Assembly (NCBI GenBank): GCA_963840445.1
Contig: CAWIZC010000032.1
Location: forward strand, 434,001 to 498,000
Direction of reading: 5' to 3'
Length of the DNA stretch: 64,000 bases
Source of the DNA: AWTP1-13 sp963840445
GTDB taxonomy: Bacteria; Pseudomonadota; Alphaproteobacteria; Rhizobiales; Hyphomicrobiaceae
The notes under the pieces are model-generated. The model was not told where the DNA came from. It saw only the letters and a program-made list of their open reading frames with translations, and did not search any database. Of this stretch, positions 51,837 through 60,181 are shown piece by piece. The stretch's first letter is position 1. Every line of letters starts with the position of its first letter. A program made the position numbers and the translations under genes.

Positions 51837-52961
51837 ATGCTGGCCCGCGAAGAACTGGCGGCCGAATTGGCTGATCTTGCCACGCGCTCCGCGCAAATAC
51901 GTGGCTTTTGCCGCAACGAGGAGAGCACCAAACTGCATTTGGTGCTGCCCCTCGTCAGGCTGCTTGGATATGACCCCGCGGACCCGTCCGAAGTTTCCCC
52001 TGAGCACGATGCCGACTTCGATATCAGGCATCCCAACAGGGTCGATTTTGCCATCCTGCGCGATGCCAAGCCGATCATGGCCATCGAGTGCAAGAAGGTA
52101 GGCACCAATCTGCCCGATGTCCGTGGCCAGCTGCGCAGCTATTACAGCGCCCTTCCGACAGCTGCGCTTGCGATCCTTACCAATGGCACTCAATTTGAAT
52201 TCTTCGTCGATTCATCTGATCCCAATCTGATGGACGAGGAGCCCTTCCTGACCCTCGACCTCGAGGTGGTTGCTCAAGGCAAGCTGAGCGAGGACGTGGT
52301 CGATGCGCTGACGCATGTGACAAAAGCCGAGTTCGATCCGGAAACCATTCGCGAATTGGCTCACGCTGCGCTGATGAGGAAGCGCCTGCGCGCTTCGTTG
52401 ATAGCCGAGGCCAACGCGCCGTCGGAGGATTTCTGCAGGTGCCTGTTGCAGAGATCCGGTCTCAAGAACGTCCGCAAGAGCTCGATCGAGCGGCATTACG
52501 CGCCCATGATAAGGGCGGCCTTCAGCGAAGCCCTGATAATGCCGCTAGTGCGTCAGCTTCGGGACAGCCTCCCCGCTGGCTCAACCGCGGTGCTGGTGCC
52601 GGACAACCTCGCGCAGCGCATCGTCACGACGGAGCGCGAGTTGGCCGTGTTTGCATATGTGCGTAGAAGACTGGCATTCCTCGTATGCGAAGAATGGCAG
52701 TTCAATGCCATCGAAGATGTGGAATACAAGGACTACATCGGCAAGCTCGTCGTGTATTACGGCAAAGAAAGAAAGGGTCGGCTCTTCGACTATGTCGAGG
52801 GCACCGATGGTCTCGATAAGTTCGTATTCCCCGAGCCGCATGGCGAGATCATCACCAACAACGTCCTTGACATCGATACGTCGCTGAAGGCCATCTTCAC
52901 GCAACGCGTGCAGGAGATGGGCGCGATGCCGCAATTGGCATCCTTGGCCCGCATCGCTTAG
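51837..52961 (+). CDS. HsdR-N/COG4748-like nuclease-fold protein, intact D-ExK motif
   Basis: 374 residues from ATG 51837, behind GGGGGATAGG. Same architecture and spacing as the preceding gene: NEESTKLHLVLPLVRLLGYD, NRVDFAILRDA (Asp70) and AIECKKVGT (Glu84-Cys85-Lys86), a complete PD-(D/E)xK-like set. The C-terminal blocks EFFVDSSDPNLMDEEPFLTLDLE, VRRRLAFLVCEEW and GRLFDYVEGTDGLDKFVFPEPHGEII (in part) align with the paralogue. Its upstream region and several codons are more AT-rich than the neighbours, which hints at more recent arrival. Probably a DNA-acting enzyme of unknown role, possibly defence. Confidence 0.82.
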   Translation: MLAREELAAELADLATRSAQIRGFCRNEESTKLHLVLPLVRLLGYDPADPSEVSPEHDADFDIRHPNRVDFAILRDAKPIMAIECKKVGTNLPDVRGQLRSYYSALPTAALAILTNGTQFEFFVDSSDPNLMDEEPFLTLDLEVVAQGKLSEDVVDALTHVTKAEFDPETIRELAHAALMRKRLRASLIAEANAPSEDFCRCLLQRSGLKNVRKSSIERHYAPMIRAAFSEALIMPLVRQLRDSLPAGSTAVLVPDNLAQRIVTTERELAVFAYVRRRLAFLVCEEWQFNAIEDVEYKDYIGKLVVYYGKERKGRLFDYVEGTDGLDKFVFPEPHGEIITNNVLDIDTSLKAIFTQRVQEMGAMPQLASLARIA

Positions 52962-52991
52962 TCTGCACGAGGCAACAGCAAAGAGTTCCGC

Positions 52992-53519
52992 GTGTCAGCT
53001 CCCTCCGATGGTTGGTCCGACGCCGTACTCCGCGAGATGAAATCGCGCGGTATCGAGGTCGTCTGCACGGTCCCCGACGGGGGCCTCACACCCCTTCTCA
53101 ACATGGTCGAGGCCGATCGCGGCCTGCGCCTGGTCACGCTGACGACCGAGGAGGAGGGCATCGGCATCACCACCGGCTGCTGGCTGGGCGGCAAGCGCGC
53201 CATGATCGCCATGCAGTCCTCCGGCGTCGGCAACTGCATCAATGCGCTGGGCCTGCCGGCCGCGTTTCGCGCTCCTTGCCTGATGCTCGTGACGATGCGC
53301 GGGCAGTGGGGCGAATTCAATCCCTGGCAGGTGCCGATGGGCCAGGCCGTCAAGCCGGCGCTGGAGGCGGTCGGCGTGCGCTGCTTCCCGGTCGACAAGC
53401 CGGCCGAGGTCGCCGAAACATTCGTTGCTGCTGCCGACATCGCCTTCAACAGCCGCGTCTCCGCAGCCGTGCTGATCAGCCAGCGCGTGATCGGCGCCAA
53501 GGGGTTCGGGCAGAAATGA
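52992..53519 (+). CDS. TPP-dependent decarboxylase, alpha (PYR) subunit, sulfopyruvate/phosphonopyruvate type
   Basis: 175 residues from GTG 52992. It matches the N-terminal half of split thiamine-diphosphate decarboxylases: VCTVPDGGLTPLLNMVEAD, LTTEEEGIGITTGCWLGGKRAMIAMQSSGVGN (in part; TEEE supplies the Glu that activates TPP), MRGQWGEFNPWQVPMGQAV. It partners the next gene, with a stop/start overlap (ATGA at 53516). ComD-like enzymes convert sulfopyruvate to sulfoacetaldehyde; here the oxo-acid substrate is unknown. Confidence 0.87.
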   Translation: MSAPSDGWSDAVLREMKSRGIEVVCTVPDGGLTPLLNMVEADRGLRLVTLTTEEEGIGITTGCWLGGKRAMIAMQSSGVGNCINALGLPAAFRAPCLMLVTMRGQWGEFNPWQVPMGQAVKPALEAVGVRCFPVDKPAEVAETFVAAADIAFNSRVSAAVLISQRVIGAKGFGQK

Positions 53520-54106
53520 GCGCAGCACCCAACAAGATCCAGCGCCGGCCGTTCGTGGCCGAGCTGCTCGCGCGCCGCGGCAAGGCGCTGATCGTGCCGG
53601 GTCTCGGCAGTCCGACCTGGGACTGCTTCGCCGCCGGCGACAGCCCCAACTATCTCTATTCCTGGGGCGGCATGGGCCAAGCCCTGCCGACCGCACTCGG
53701 CATCGCCCTGGCCCAGCCCGATCGCCGCGTCACCTGCGTGACCGGCGACGGCGAGATCATGATGGGCATCGGCTCACTGGCTGTTGTTGCCGATCAGGCG
53801 CCCAAGAACCTGTCGATCCTGGTGCTCGACAACGAGAAGTTCGGCGAGACCGGCCGCCAGCGCGGCCTCACCTCCAGCCGCACCGATATTGCGGCGGTGG
53901 CCAAGGGTTTCGGCATCGGCCAGACCATGACAGTGACCGAGCATGGCGCCGTCGCCGAGTTGGCGAAGTTCCTGTTCGAGACGCCCGGCCCCGTGCTGGC
54001 AGTCGCCAAGATCGCCGTCACCGAGGATCCCTGGAAGCTGCCCGAGAAGGACGGCGCCAACATCTCCCACCGCTTCCGCGTCGCCCTCGGCCTCGACAAG
54101 GCGTGA
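53516..54106 (+). CDS. TPP-dependent decarboxylase, beta (PP) subunit
   Basis: 196 residues. The TPP/Mg site is VTGDGEIMMGIGSLAVVADQAPKNLSILVLDNEKFGETG (quoted in part: GDG...N), preceded by SWGGMGQALPTALGIALAQPDRR. It completes the enzyme with the preceding subunit; the two genes overlap by four bases. No sulfonate or phosphonate genes are adjacent, so the substrate cannot be set from context. Confidence 0.88.
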   Translation: MSAAPNKIQRRPFVAELLARRGKALIVPGLGSPTWDCFAAGDSPNYLYSWGGMGQALPTALGIALAQPDRRVTCVTGDGEIMMGIGSLAVVADQAPKNLSILVLDNEKFGETGRQRGLTSSRTDIAAVAKGFGIGQTMTVTEHGAVAELAKFLFETPGPVLAVAKIAVTEDPWKLPEKDGANISHRFRVALGLDKA

Positions 54107-54139
54107 ACCTGGCATGTCAACGGCCCAGCACCTGTTGGG

Positions 54140-54538
54140 TCAGATGTCAGCATAGATTTCAAGCACGTTTCCGTCTGGGTCGCGAAAGAACAGCGTGCGG
54201 TGGCCCCAAGGCTGATCCGTTGCCGGTAGCATGATGGGCACGCCGGCTATGCGCAGTGCTTCGCCGCACGCATCGACCTCCTTCGGCGCAACTCGAAAGG
54301 CCATTTGCAGCGATAGCGCGCCCGGCGGCGTCGGCGCGTCGTTGAACATCAGGCCGCGCTCGGTGAGCGCCAACAAGGCTGAACCCACGCGGTACGCGAT
54401 CCATTGCGGCCCGAGTTCCAACTCGACCGGGAACTGCATGACCTCACCGTAGAACCTGCGCATCGCCGCCATGTTGCGCGCGAAGATGACGGTGTAGTCG
54501 ATGTTGCGTATCTTTCTCAGAGCACTCATCCTGTCCAT
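54140..54538 (-). CDS. VOC-family (glyoxalase-like) protein
   Basis: 132 residues from ATG 54538 (MSALRK at 54529 is an alternative). One betaalphabetabetabeta unit pair: IDYTVIFARNMAAMRRFYGEVMQFPVELELG, ALTERGLMFNDAP, LSLQMAFRVAPKEVDACGEAL, then WGHRTLFFRDPDGNVLEIY (all quoted in part), with His and Glu in the usual metal positions of the second half. Likely a small lyase or resistance-type protein. Divergent from the MmyB-type regulator gene, which may control it. Confidence 0.85.
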   Translation of the reverse strand: MDRMSALRKIRNIDYTVIFARNMAAMRRFYGEVMQFPVELELGPQWIAYRVGSALLALTERGLMFNDAPTPPGALSLQMAFRVAPKEVDACGEALRIAGVPIMLPATDQPWGHRTLFFRDPDGNVLEIYADI

Positions 54539-54620
54539 CCCATGATCCCGTTCGTAGTGGCTGCCGGGCAAGGCCCAGTCGCGCAGCTCCGCAGATAGAC
54601 GTTCCTGCGAAGGGCACCAG

Positions 54621-55502
54621 ATGAGAGAGAATGCTGGTACTGGCGCTACCACCATCGCGCGGCCCCGGACACGCGACGGGCAACGGCGACGCGAGCTGGC
54701 GCAATTTCTGAAAGCTGCACGCGAGCGAACCAAGCCGGCAGACGTCGGTCTGACGGCCGGGCCGAGGCGGCGCGCTCCAGGCTTGCTGAGAGAGGAAGTG
54801 GCTCAACTCGCGGGCATGAGTCCGACTTGGTACATCTGGATGGAACAGGCGCGCGCAACGAGCCCCTCTTCCAGCACGCTTGATCGGCTGGCGCGGGCGC
54901 TGAGGCTAAGCCCACATGAGCGCGCGCATCTGTTCCGTCTGGCGCGCCCTGCCGAGCAGCAGCCGACAGCAGTCCAGCGAACGCTGCCCGCTCCCTACGA
55001 CAAGGTGCTGCGGGGGCTCTTTCCGCACCCAGCCTATGCCGTGAATGTGCGATGGGACCTGCTGGACTGGAATGAAGCCGCCACGGTGGTATTGGGCGAG
55101 TTTGGTGAGCCCGGCAGTCAATCCGGCAACGTGCTGGCCCGCCTCTTCCTTGACCCATCCTGGCGCTCGTTGTTCGTCGATTGGGACGAGGTGGTGCGCT
55201 CTGCGGTGCAGCAGTTTCGCGCCGCCACGGTCGGCCTCGTGGACACCGAGGAGCTGTCCGAATTTATCGCCGAGCTCGGCCTGGCGAGCCCCACCTTCGC
55301 CGAGCTTTGGAAGGACCCGACCGTGCAGCCGCCCGCAGCCTGGCGCAAGCGCCTGCACCACCCGAAAGCAGGACGCATTGCATTCGACTATGCCACCTTC
55401 CGTGTCGAAGCTCCTGACGGAGACGTTACATTCGTGGTCTACACGCCTGCCGACGACGCCTGTGCCACCGCGGTGAGGAGGCTGTGCCGCGGATCGGAAT
55501 AG
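54621..55502 (+). CDS. XRE-type regulator with MmyB ligand-binding domain
   Basis: 293 residues. N-terminal helix-turn-helix: RRELAQFLKAARERTKP, RRRAPGLLREEVAQLAGMS (recognition area), TWYIWMEQARATSPSSSTLDRLARALRLS, then the PAS-like MmyB domain with AYAVNVRWDLLDWNEAA, NVLARLFLDPSWR and FDYATFRVEAPDGD. This is the standard layout of a large actinobacterial/proteobacterial repressor family. Target is probably the divergent VOC gene. Confidence 0.9.
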   Translation: MRENAGTGATTIARPRTRDGQRRRELAQFLKAARERTKPADVGLTAGPRRRAPGLLREEVAQLAGMSPTWYIWMEQARATSPSSSTLDRLARALRLSPHERAHLFRLARPAEQQPTAVQRTLPAPYDKVLRGLFPHPAYAVNVRWDLLDWNEAATVVLGEFGEPGSQSGNVLARLFLDPSWRSLFVDWDEVVRSAVQQFRAATVGLVDTEELSEFIAELGLASPTFAELWKDPTVQPPAAWRKRLHHPKAGRIAFDYATFRVEAPDGDVTFVVYTPADDACATAVRRLCRGSE

Positions 55503-55612
55503 ACGCGCGCCACGCTTCAATGTCGCTCCTGGCCTGTCCCGACGGGAGCTTGCATTCGCAGGCTCTCTGGCGGACGCTCTGTCCATAACGTGCAATACCC
55601 GGAGCAAACATC

Positions 55613-58084
55613 ATGGCCGAGATACCGACACAGGTCCGATGCGTGGTCATCGGCGGCGGCATTATCGGCTGTTCGGTCGCTTATCACCTCGCCAAGCTCG
55701 GCTGGCGTGACGTCATCCTGCTCGAAAGGAAGCGACTGACCTCCGGCACGACCTGGCACGCTGCCGGCCTCATCGGCCAGCTGCGCTCGTCGAGCACGCT
55801 GACCAAGATGGCCAAGTACTCCGCGAGCCTGATGGGCGAACTGGAAGCCGAGACCGGTCTCGCCACCGGCTTTCGTCAGAACGGCTCGCTGTCGCTGGCA
55901 CTTTCCAACGAACGGCTGGAAGAGCTCAAGCGCCAGGCCACCATGGGAAAAGCTTTCGGGGTGGAGGCGTACATGGTGTCGCCCGCCGAGGCGCGCGACA
56001 AACACCCGCTGATCGACCTCAAAGGCGTTGCTGGCGGCATGTTCATCCCTGCCAATGGTCAGGCCGATCCCGCCAACGTCACGCAGGCGCTGGCCAAAGC
56101 GGCCCGACAGCGCGGCGTGCGCATATTCGAGAATACGAAGGTGACAGGCATCCGCCAGGCGGACGGGCGCGTGACGGGCGTCGATACCGCGCAGGGTGCG
56201 ATAAGCGCCGAGTACGTCGTCAACTGTACGGGGCTGTGGGCGCGAGAGGTGGGGCGCTGGGCAGGCGTGAACGTGCCGCTAATGGCGGCCGAGCACTTCT
56301 ATGTCGTCACGGATGCGAGCCCCGAGATAGCCCGCAATCTCCCCGTGCTGCGCGTGCCCGACGAGAGCGCCTACATCAAGGAGGAGGCCGGCAAGCTGCT
56401 GATCGGCTTCTTCGAGCCCCGGGGCAAGGCGCTGCCCGACAGCAAGATCCCCGAGGACAGCGAATTCCTCAACCTGCCCGACGATTGGGAGCACCTGAGC
56501 CGCGAGCTGGAGCTTGCAGCCGAACGCCTGCCTATCCTCAAGCGCATCGGACTGCACACCTTCTTCAACGGCCCGGAGAGCTTTACGCCCGATGGCCGCT
56601 GGGTGCTGGGCGAGGCCCCCTCGCTACGCAATTTCTTCGTTGCGGCCGGCTTCAACTCGATCGGCATCCAGACGGCCGGCGGCGCAGGCAAGGCGATCGC
56701 CGAATGGATGCAGGCGGGCGAGCCGACGCTCGACCTCACCAGCGTCGACATCCGCCGCTGCCAGCCCTTCCACGGCAACGCCACGTATCTGGCCGACCGC
56801 ATCGGCGAGGCGCTCGGGCTGCACTATGCCGACCAGTTTCCCTACCGCAGCCCGACCACAGCGCGCGGTGTGCGCACTACCCCGCTGCACGACCGCCTGG
56901 CGCAGCGTGGCGCCTGCTTCACAGAGGCGGCCGGCTGGGAGCGTGCGGGCTGGTTCCTGCCCGAGGCAGCGCGTGCGCGGGGAGAGAAGGCCGAGTACCG
57001 CTACAGCTGGGGGCGGCAGAACTGGTTCGACCATGCCGCCGAGGAGCACAAGGCCGTGCGCACGGGCGTCGGCTTTTTCGACCTGTCGCCCTTCGGCAAG
57101 ATCCGCGTCGAGGGTCGCGACGCCGAGGATGTGCTGCAGCGCATCTCTGCCAATGATGTCGCTGTGGAGCCGGGCCGCATCGTCTATACGCAGTGGTTGA
57201 ACGCCCGCGGCGGCATCGAAGCCGACCTGACCATTGCGCGGCTCTCCAGCGACGCGTTCCTCGTGGTTACGTCGTCGGCGACGGTGCTGCGCGATCTCGG
57301 CTGGTTGAAGCGCCACACCCCGGAAGGTGCGCACTGCGTGGCAACGGACGTCACCTCAGCCGAGGCCTGCCTCGCCGTGATGGGACCGCGTTCGCGTGAT
57401 CTGCTGTCCGGTCTGGTGGACGTGCCGCTCGCCAACGAGGCGTTCCCGTACGGCACTTGGCGCCAGGTCGAGATCGGCTATGCGATCGCGAGGGCACACC
57501 GCGTCTCCTATGTCGGCGAGCTGGGCTGGGAGCTGTACATGCCGGCCGACATGGCGCGGCAGGTGTTCGACCGCCTCATGGAGCGCGGCGTCGAAGTTGG
57601 CTTGCGACTGTGCGGCAGCCACGCGCTCGACAGCTGCCGCATGGAGAAGGCCTACCGCCACTTCGGCCACGACATCGCCTCGACCGACCATGTTCTGGAG
57701 GCCGGCCTCGGCTTCGCTGTGAAGCCCGACAAGGCGCGTGGGCGGTTCGGTGATTTTCTCGGCCGCGACAACGTTGCCAAGATGAAGCAGGCGGGCGTGC
57801 AGCGACGGCTCGTGCAGTTCATGCTCGGCGACGCGCTCCCGCTGCTCTACGGCAACGAGGCGATCTGGCGCGATGGGCGCATCGCCGGCTACCTGACATC
57901 CGGCGCCTACGGGCATCATCTGGGAGCCGCGGTTGGTCTTGGTTACGTGGCCTGCGGGGCCGGCGAGACGGCCCGCGATCTGCTCGCCTCCGACTATGCG
58001 ATCGAGGTGGCCGGCGAAAGCGTGAAGGCCAAGGCTAGTCTGCAGCCGCTTTACGACCCCAAGGGCGAGCGACTGCGCACGTAG
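55613..58084 (+). CDS. Dimethylglycine/sarcosine dehydrogenase-like flavoenzyme with GcvT domain
   Basis: 823 residues. The N-terminal DAO-type FAD domain starts CVVIGGGIIGCSVAYHLAKLGW; SGTTWHAAGLIGQLR contains the His to which FAD is covalently bound in DMGDH. GFNSIGIQTAGGAGKAIAEW closes the domain, and a spacer of about 60 residues follows. The C-terminal aminomethyltransferase (GcvT) part has RTGVGFFDLSPFGKIRVEGRDAEDVLQRI, VSYVGELGWELYMP, SCRMEKAYRHFGHDI and SGAYGHHLGAAVGLGYV (in part), which hands the released one-carbon unit to tetrahydrofolate. Exact N-methyl substrate unknown. Confidence 0.9.
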   Translation: MAEIPTQVRCVVIGGGIIGCSVAYHLAKLGWRDVILLERKRLTSGTTWHAAGLIGQLRSSSTLTKMAKYSASLMGELEAETGLATGFRQNGSLSLALSNERLEELKRQATMGKAFGVEAYMVSPAEARDKHPLIDLKGVAGGMFIPANGQADPANVTQALAKAARQRGVRIFENTKVTGIRQADGRVTGVDTAQGAISAEYVVNCTGLWAREVGRWAGVNVPLMAAEHFYVVTDASPEIARNLPVLRVPDESAYIKEEAGKLLIGFFEPRGKALPDSKIPEDSEFLNLPDDWEHLSRELELAAERLPILKRIGLHTFFNGPESFTPDGRWVLGEAPSLRNFFVAAGFNSIGIQTAGGAGKAIAEWMQAGEPTLDLTSVDIRRCQPFHGNATYLADRIGEALGLHYADQFPYRSPTTARGVRTTPLHDRLAQRGACFTEAAGWERAGWFLPEAARARGEKAEYRYSWGRQNWFDHAAEEHKAVRTGVGFFDLSPFGKIRVEGRDAEDVLQRISANDVAVEPGRIVYTQWLNARGGIEADLTIARLSSDAFLVVTSSATVLRDLGWLKRHTPEGAHCVATDVTSAEACLAVMGPRSRDLLSGLVDVPLANEAFPYGTWRQVEIGYAIARAHRVSYVGELGWELYMPADMARQVFDRLMERGVEVGLRLCGSHALDSCRMEKAYRHFGHDIASTDHVLEAGLGFAVKPDKARGRFGDFLGRDNVAKMKQAGVQRRLVQFMLGDALPLLYGNEAIWRDGRIAGYLTSGAYGHHLGAAVGLGYVACGAGETARDLLASDYAIEVAGESVKAKASLQPLYDPKGERLRT

Positions 58085-58135
58085 CCGGAACGCAATGCTA
58101 GTATCCGACGTTGGATCGCGATCAGCAGCACTACC

Positions 58136-58199
58136 CAGTGCTGAGCTTTGTCGAAGCACGGCATTGCCGAACTCATTCGCCCTTCGACAAGGCTATGGG
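58136..58199. repeat. Family B palindromic repeat, copy 5 (intergenic)
   Basis: Arms GTGCTGAGCTTTGTCGAAGCAC and CCCTTCGACAAGGCTATGGG, more diverged than the other copies. Sits between the convergent flavoenzyme and mutase genes. Confidence 0.75.
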
Positions 58200-58236
58200 T
58201 CCGAGAGTCCTTGCTTTCACGTGAAACGGACGGGCT

Positions 58237-59958
58237 CTAGGGCACGATCAGCGGGTGGCCGAAGCCGTACACCTTGCGCAGGGCCTCGCAGATTTCGCCG
58301 TGCGTCACGTCGGCTGAGGCGGCCTCCACGGCTCTTTCGAACACGTTCTCGTCCTTGCTCTCGGCGGCACGTGTCAGCGCATCGATGGCGCGCCGCACGC
58401 TGGCCTGGCTGCGCTCGGCCTTGAAGCGCTTGAGACGCTTCAGCTGCGCATCGATGGTCTTGCGCGGCGGAGGTTTTAGCGCCTCGCGGGCCATCTCCTC
58501 CTCGGCCGACACGCGATACTTGTTGACGCCAACCACCGTCTGAGCGCCTGCATCGACCCGCTCCTGGAAAGCCAGCGCCGACTCCCCGCAGATGCGCTGC
58601 GCCAGGCCGGCCTCGACCGCCGCATACATGCCCCCTGCCTCGTCGATGCGGCCGATCACCTCGAGGATCTTCTCCTCCATCTGGTCGGTCAGCTTCTCGA
58701 CGTAGTAGGAGCCGCCGAGCGGATCGATGACGTCGGTCAAGTACGCTTCTTCCTTGAGGATGTTCTGGGTCGACACGGCGATGCGCGCGGCGCCTTCGGT
58801 CGGCACCGACAGCACCTCGTCGTAGGCATCCGTGTGCAGCGACTGCAGGCCACCGAAGATGCCGGCCATGGCTTGCGCAGTCACGCGCGCGATGTTGTTG
58901 AGCGGCTGCTCGCGCGTCAGGTCCACGCCCGAGGTCTGGCCGTGGAACTTAAAGCGCCAGGAGCGCGCATCCTTGGCGCCGAACCGTTCGCGGGCAAGGC
59001 CCGCCCAGATACGGCGGCCGGCGCGGAACTTCGCCACCTCCTCGAAGAAGCTGACCGAGATGTCGAAGAAGAACGTGAAGCGCGGCAGGAACTGGTCCGG
59101 ATCCCAGCCGCGCGCGAGGCAGTCGCCGGCGTACTGGATGGCCGATGACAGCGTCAGGCCCATCGCTTCGGCAGGCGTGGCGCCCGCCTGCTGCATGTGC
59201 TGGCCGACGATGGACAGCGGGTTCCACTGCGGCACATGCTGGCGGCAGAAGGCAATGTGGTCGAGCAGCACGCGCCGCGCGCCCGGCAGGGCCAGCCGGA
59301 AGAACATGTGGTTGGCGACAAAGTGCGAAAGGTAGTCGGACTGGTTGGACGTGCCCGAGATGCGCGTCCATGGGATGCCGCGTCGCTTGGCGACGGTCAG
59401 CTCCAGCGCCAGCAGGGTGAACGGTGAAGGGTCGTTGAGCGCCGTCGAGATATCGCCGATCGGAATGCCGTCGAGGCAGATGGTCATGTCCTCGGCGGTG
59501 TTGACCGTAACCCCGCACGTGCCGAGGATCTCGGGCGGCACGCCGTCGGCGTCGTAGCCGCGATACACCGAGTTGCACGGGATCAGCGAGATGGCGGTGC
59601 CGCCGTGCGCCAGGATGGTTTTCAGACGCGCGTTGTAGTCCTCCGGCACGCCGAGACCGATCAGCTGCCGCTGCGTCCAGGTGCGGCCGCGATGCATGGT
59701 CGGGTAGATGCCGCGCGTCATGGGCAGCTGGCCGGGGAAGCCCAGCGCCTGCATGTAGCGCTCGCCGTCCGCGTCGCCGGGCCAGTCTTCGGGCGTGTAG
59801 AGCGGCTGCACCTCGATGCCGGAGCGGTTGCGCGGATTGGTCTTGCCGCCGAGCCCCGCCTGCACCTCGGCCCGCCAGCGCCCGCGCGCCTCGGCGAAGT
59901 CCGACAGCGGCAGCGGTACCGGCTTGGTGGCACCGCCCGATTTCGCACGCTTGGCCAT
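58237..59958 (-). CDS. B12-dependent acyl-CoA mutase, large subunit (substrate unclear)
   Basis: 573 residues from ATG 59958, behind GGAGGTG. The TIM-barrel subunit of the methylmalonyl-CoA mutase family: TRGIYPTMHRGRTWTQRQLIGLG, NSVYRGYDADGVPPEILGTCGVTVNTAEDM, WTRISGTSNQSDYLSHFVANHMF, NPLSIVGQHMQQAGATPAEA, GQTSGVDLTREQPLNNIARVTAQAMAGIFGG (in part) and DPLGGSYYVEKLTDQMEE. By eye, the residue equal to Tyr89 of MCM is Leu99 (RQL) and the Arg207 position is Asn, so methylmalonyl-CoA is an unlikely substrate. The B12 domain is a separate gene in the same operon. Confidence 0.9.
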   Translation of the reverse strand: MAKRAKSGGATKPVPLPLSDFAEARGRWRAEVQAGLGGKTNPRNRSGIEVQPLYTPEDWPGDADGERYMQALGFPGQLPMTRGIYPTMHRGRTWTQRQLIGLGVPEDYNARLKTILAHGGTAISLIPCNSVYRGYDADGVPPEILGTCGVTVNTAEDMTICLDGIPIGDISTALNDPSPFTLLALELTVAKRRGIPWTRISGTSNQSDYLSHFVANHMFFRLALPGARRVLLDHIAFCRQHVPQWNPLSIVGQHMQQAGATPAEAMGLTLSSAIQYAGDCLARGWDPDQFLPRFTFFFDISVSFFEEVAKFRAGRRIWAGLARERFGAKDARSWRFKFHGQTSGVDLTREQPLNNIARVTAQAMAGIFGGLQSLHTDAYDEVLSVPTEGAARIAVSTQNILKEEAYLTDVIDPLGGSYYVEKLTDQMEEKILEVIGRIDEAGGMYAAVEAGLAQRICGESALAFQERVDAGAQTVVGVNKYRVSAEEEMAREALKPPPRKTIDAQLKRLKRFKAERSQASVRRAIDALTRAAESKDENVFERAVEAASADVTHGEICEALRKVYGFGHPLIVP

Positions 59959-59986
59959 GCTCACACCTCCCCACAGATGGCCCGCT

Positions 59987-60181
59987 TCAGCGGGCACCCT
60001 TGTCCTGTTCGTAGAAGCTGAGGTTCTGCCGCCGCATCGCAGTCCATCTCGCAACGATGGCCACGGCGCCAAACGCAACAGCGGCCGCGCCGGCAAGGAC
60101 ATGATCGGTTGCGAACAGGATGGTGGCTGCCAGCACCACCAGTGTCAGCGCCGCATTCCATTCGCGCGCAAAAGTCGTCAC
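59987..60181 (-). CDS. Small membrane protein within the mutase operon
   Basis: 64 residues from GTG 60181, which overlaps the TGA of the B12-subunit gene (GTGA). It reads TTFAREWNAALTLVVLAATILFATDHVLA, then AGAAAVAFGAVAIVARWTAMRRQNLSFYEQ: two hydrophobic helices and a basic C-terminal tail (in part). The tight coupling and 28-bp gap to the large-subunit ATG make it a likely real gene. I know no such component of acyl-CoA mutases. Confidence 0.6.
   Translation of the reverse strand: MTTFAREWNAALTLVVLAATILFATDHVLAGAAAVAFGAVAIVARWTAMRRQNLSFYEQDKGAR

Noticed and set aside
50536..52961. A complete type I restriction-modification system
   Set aside because: Only HsdR N-terminal-like domains are present; no helicase part, HsdM or HsdS is encoded nearby.
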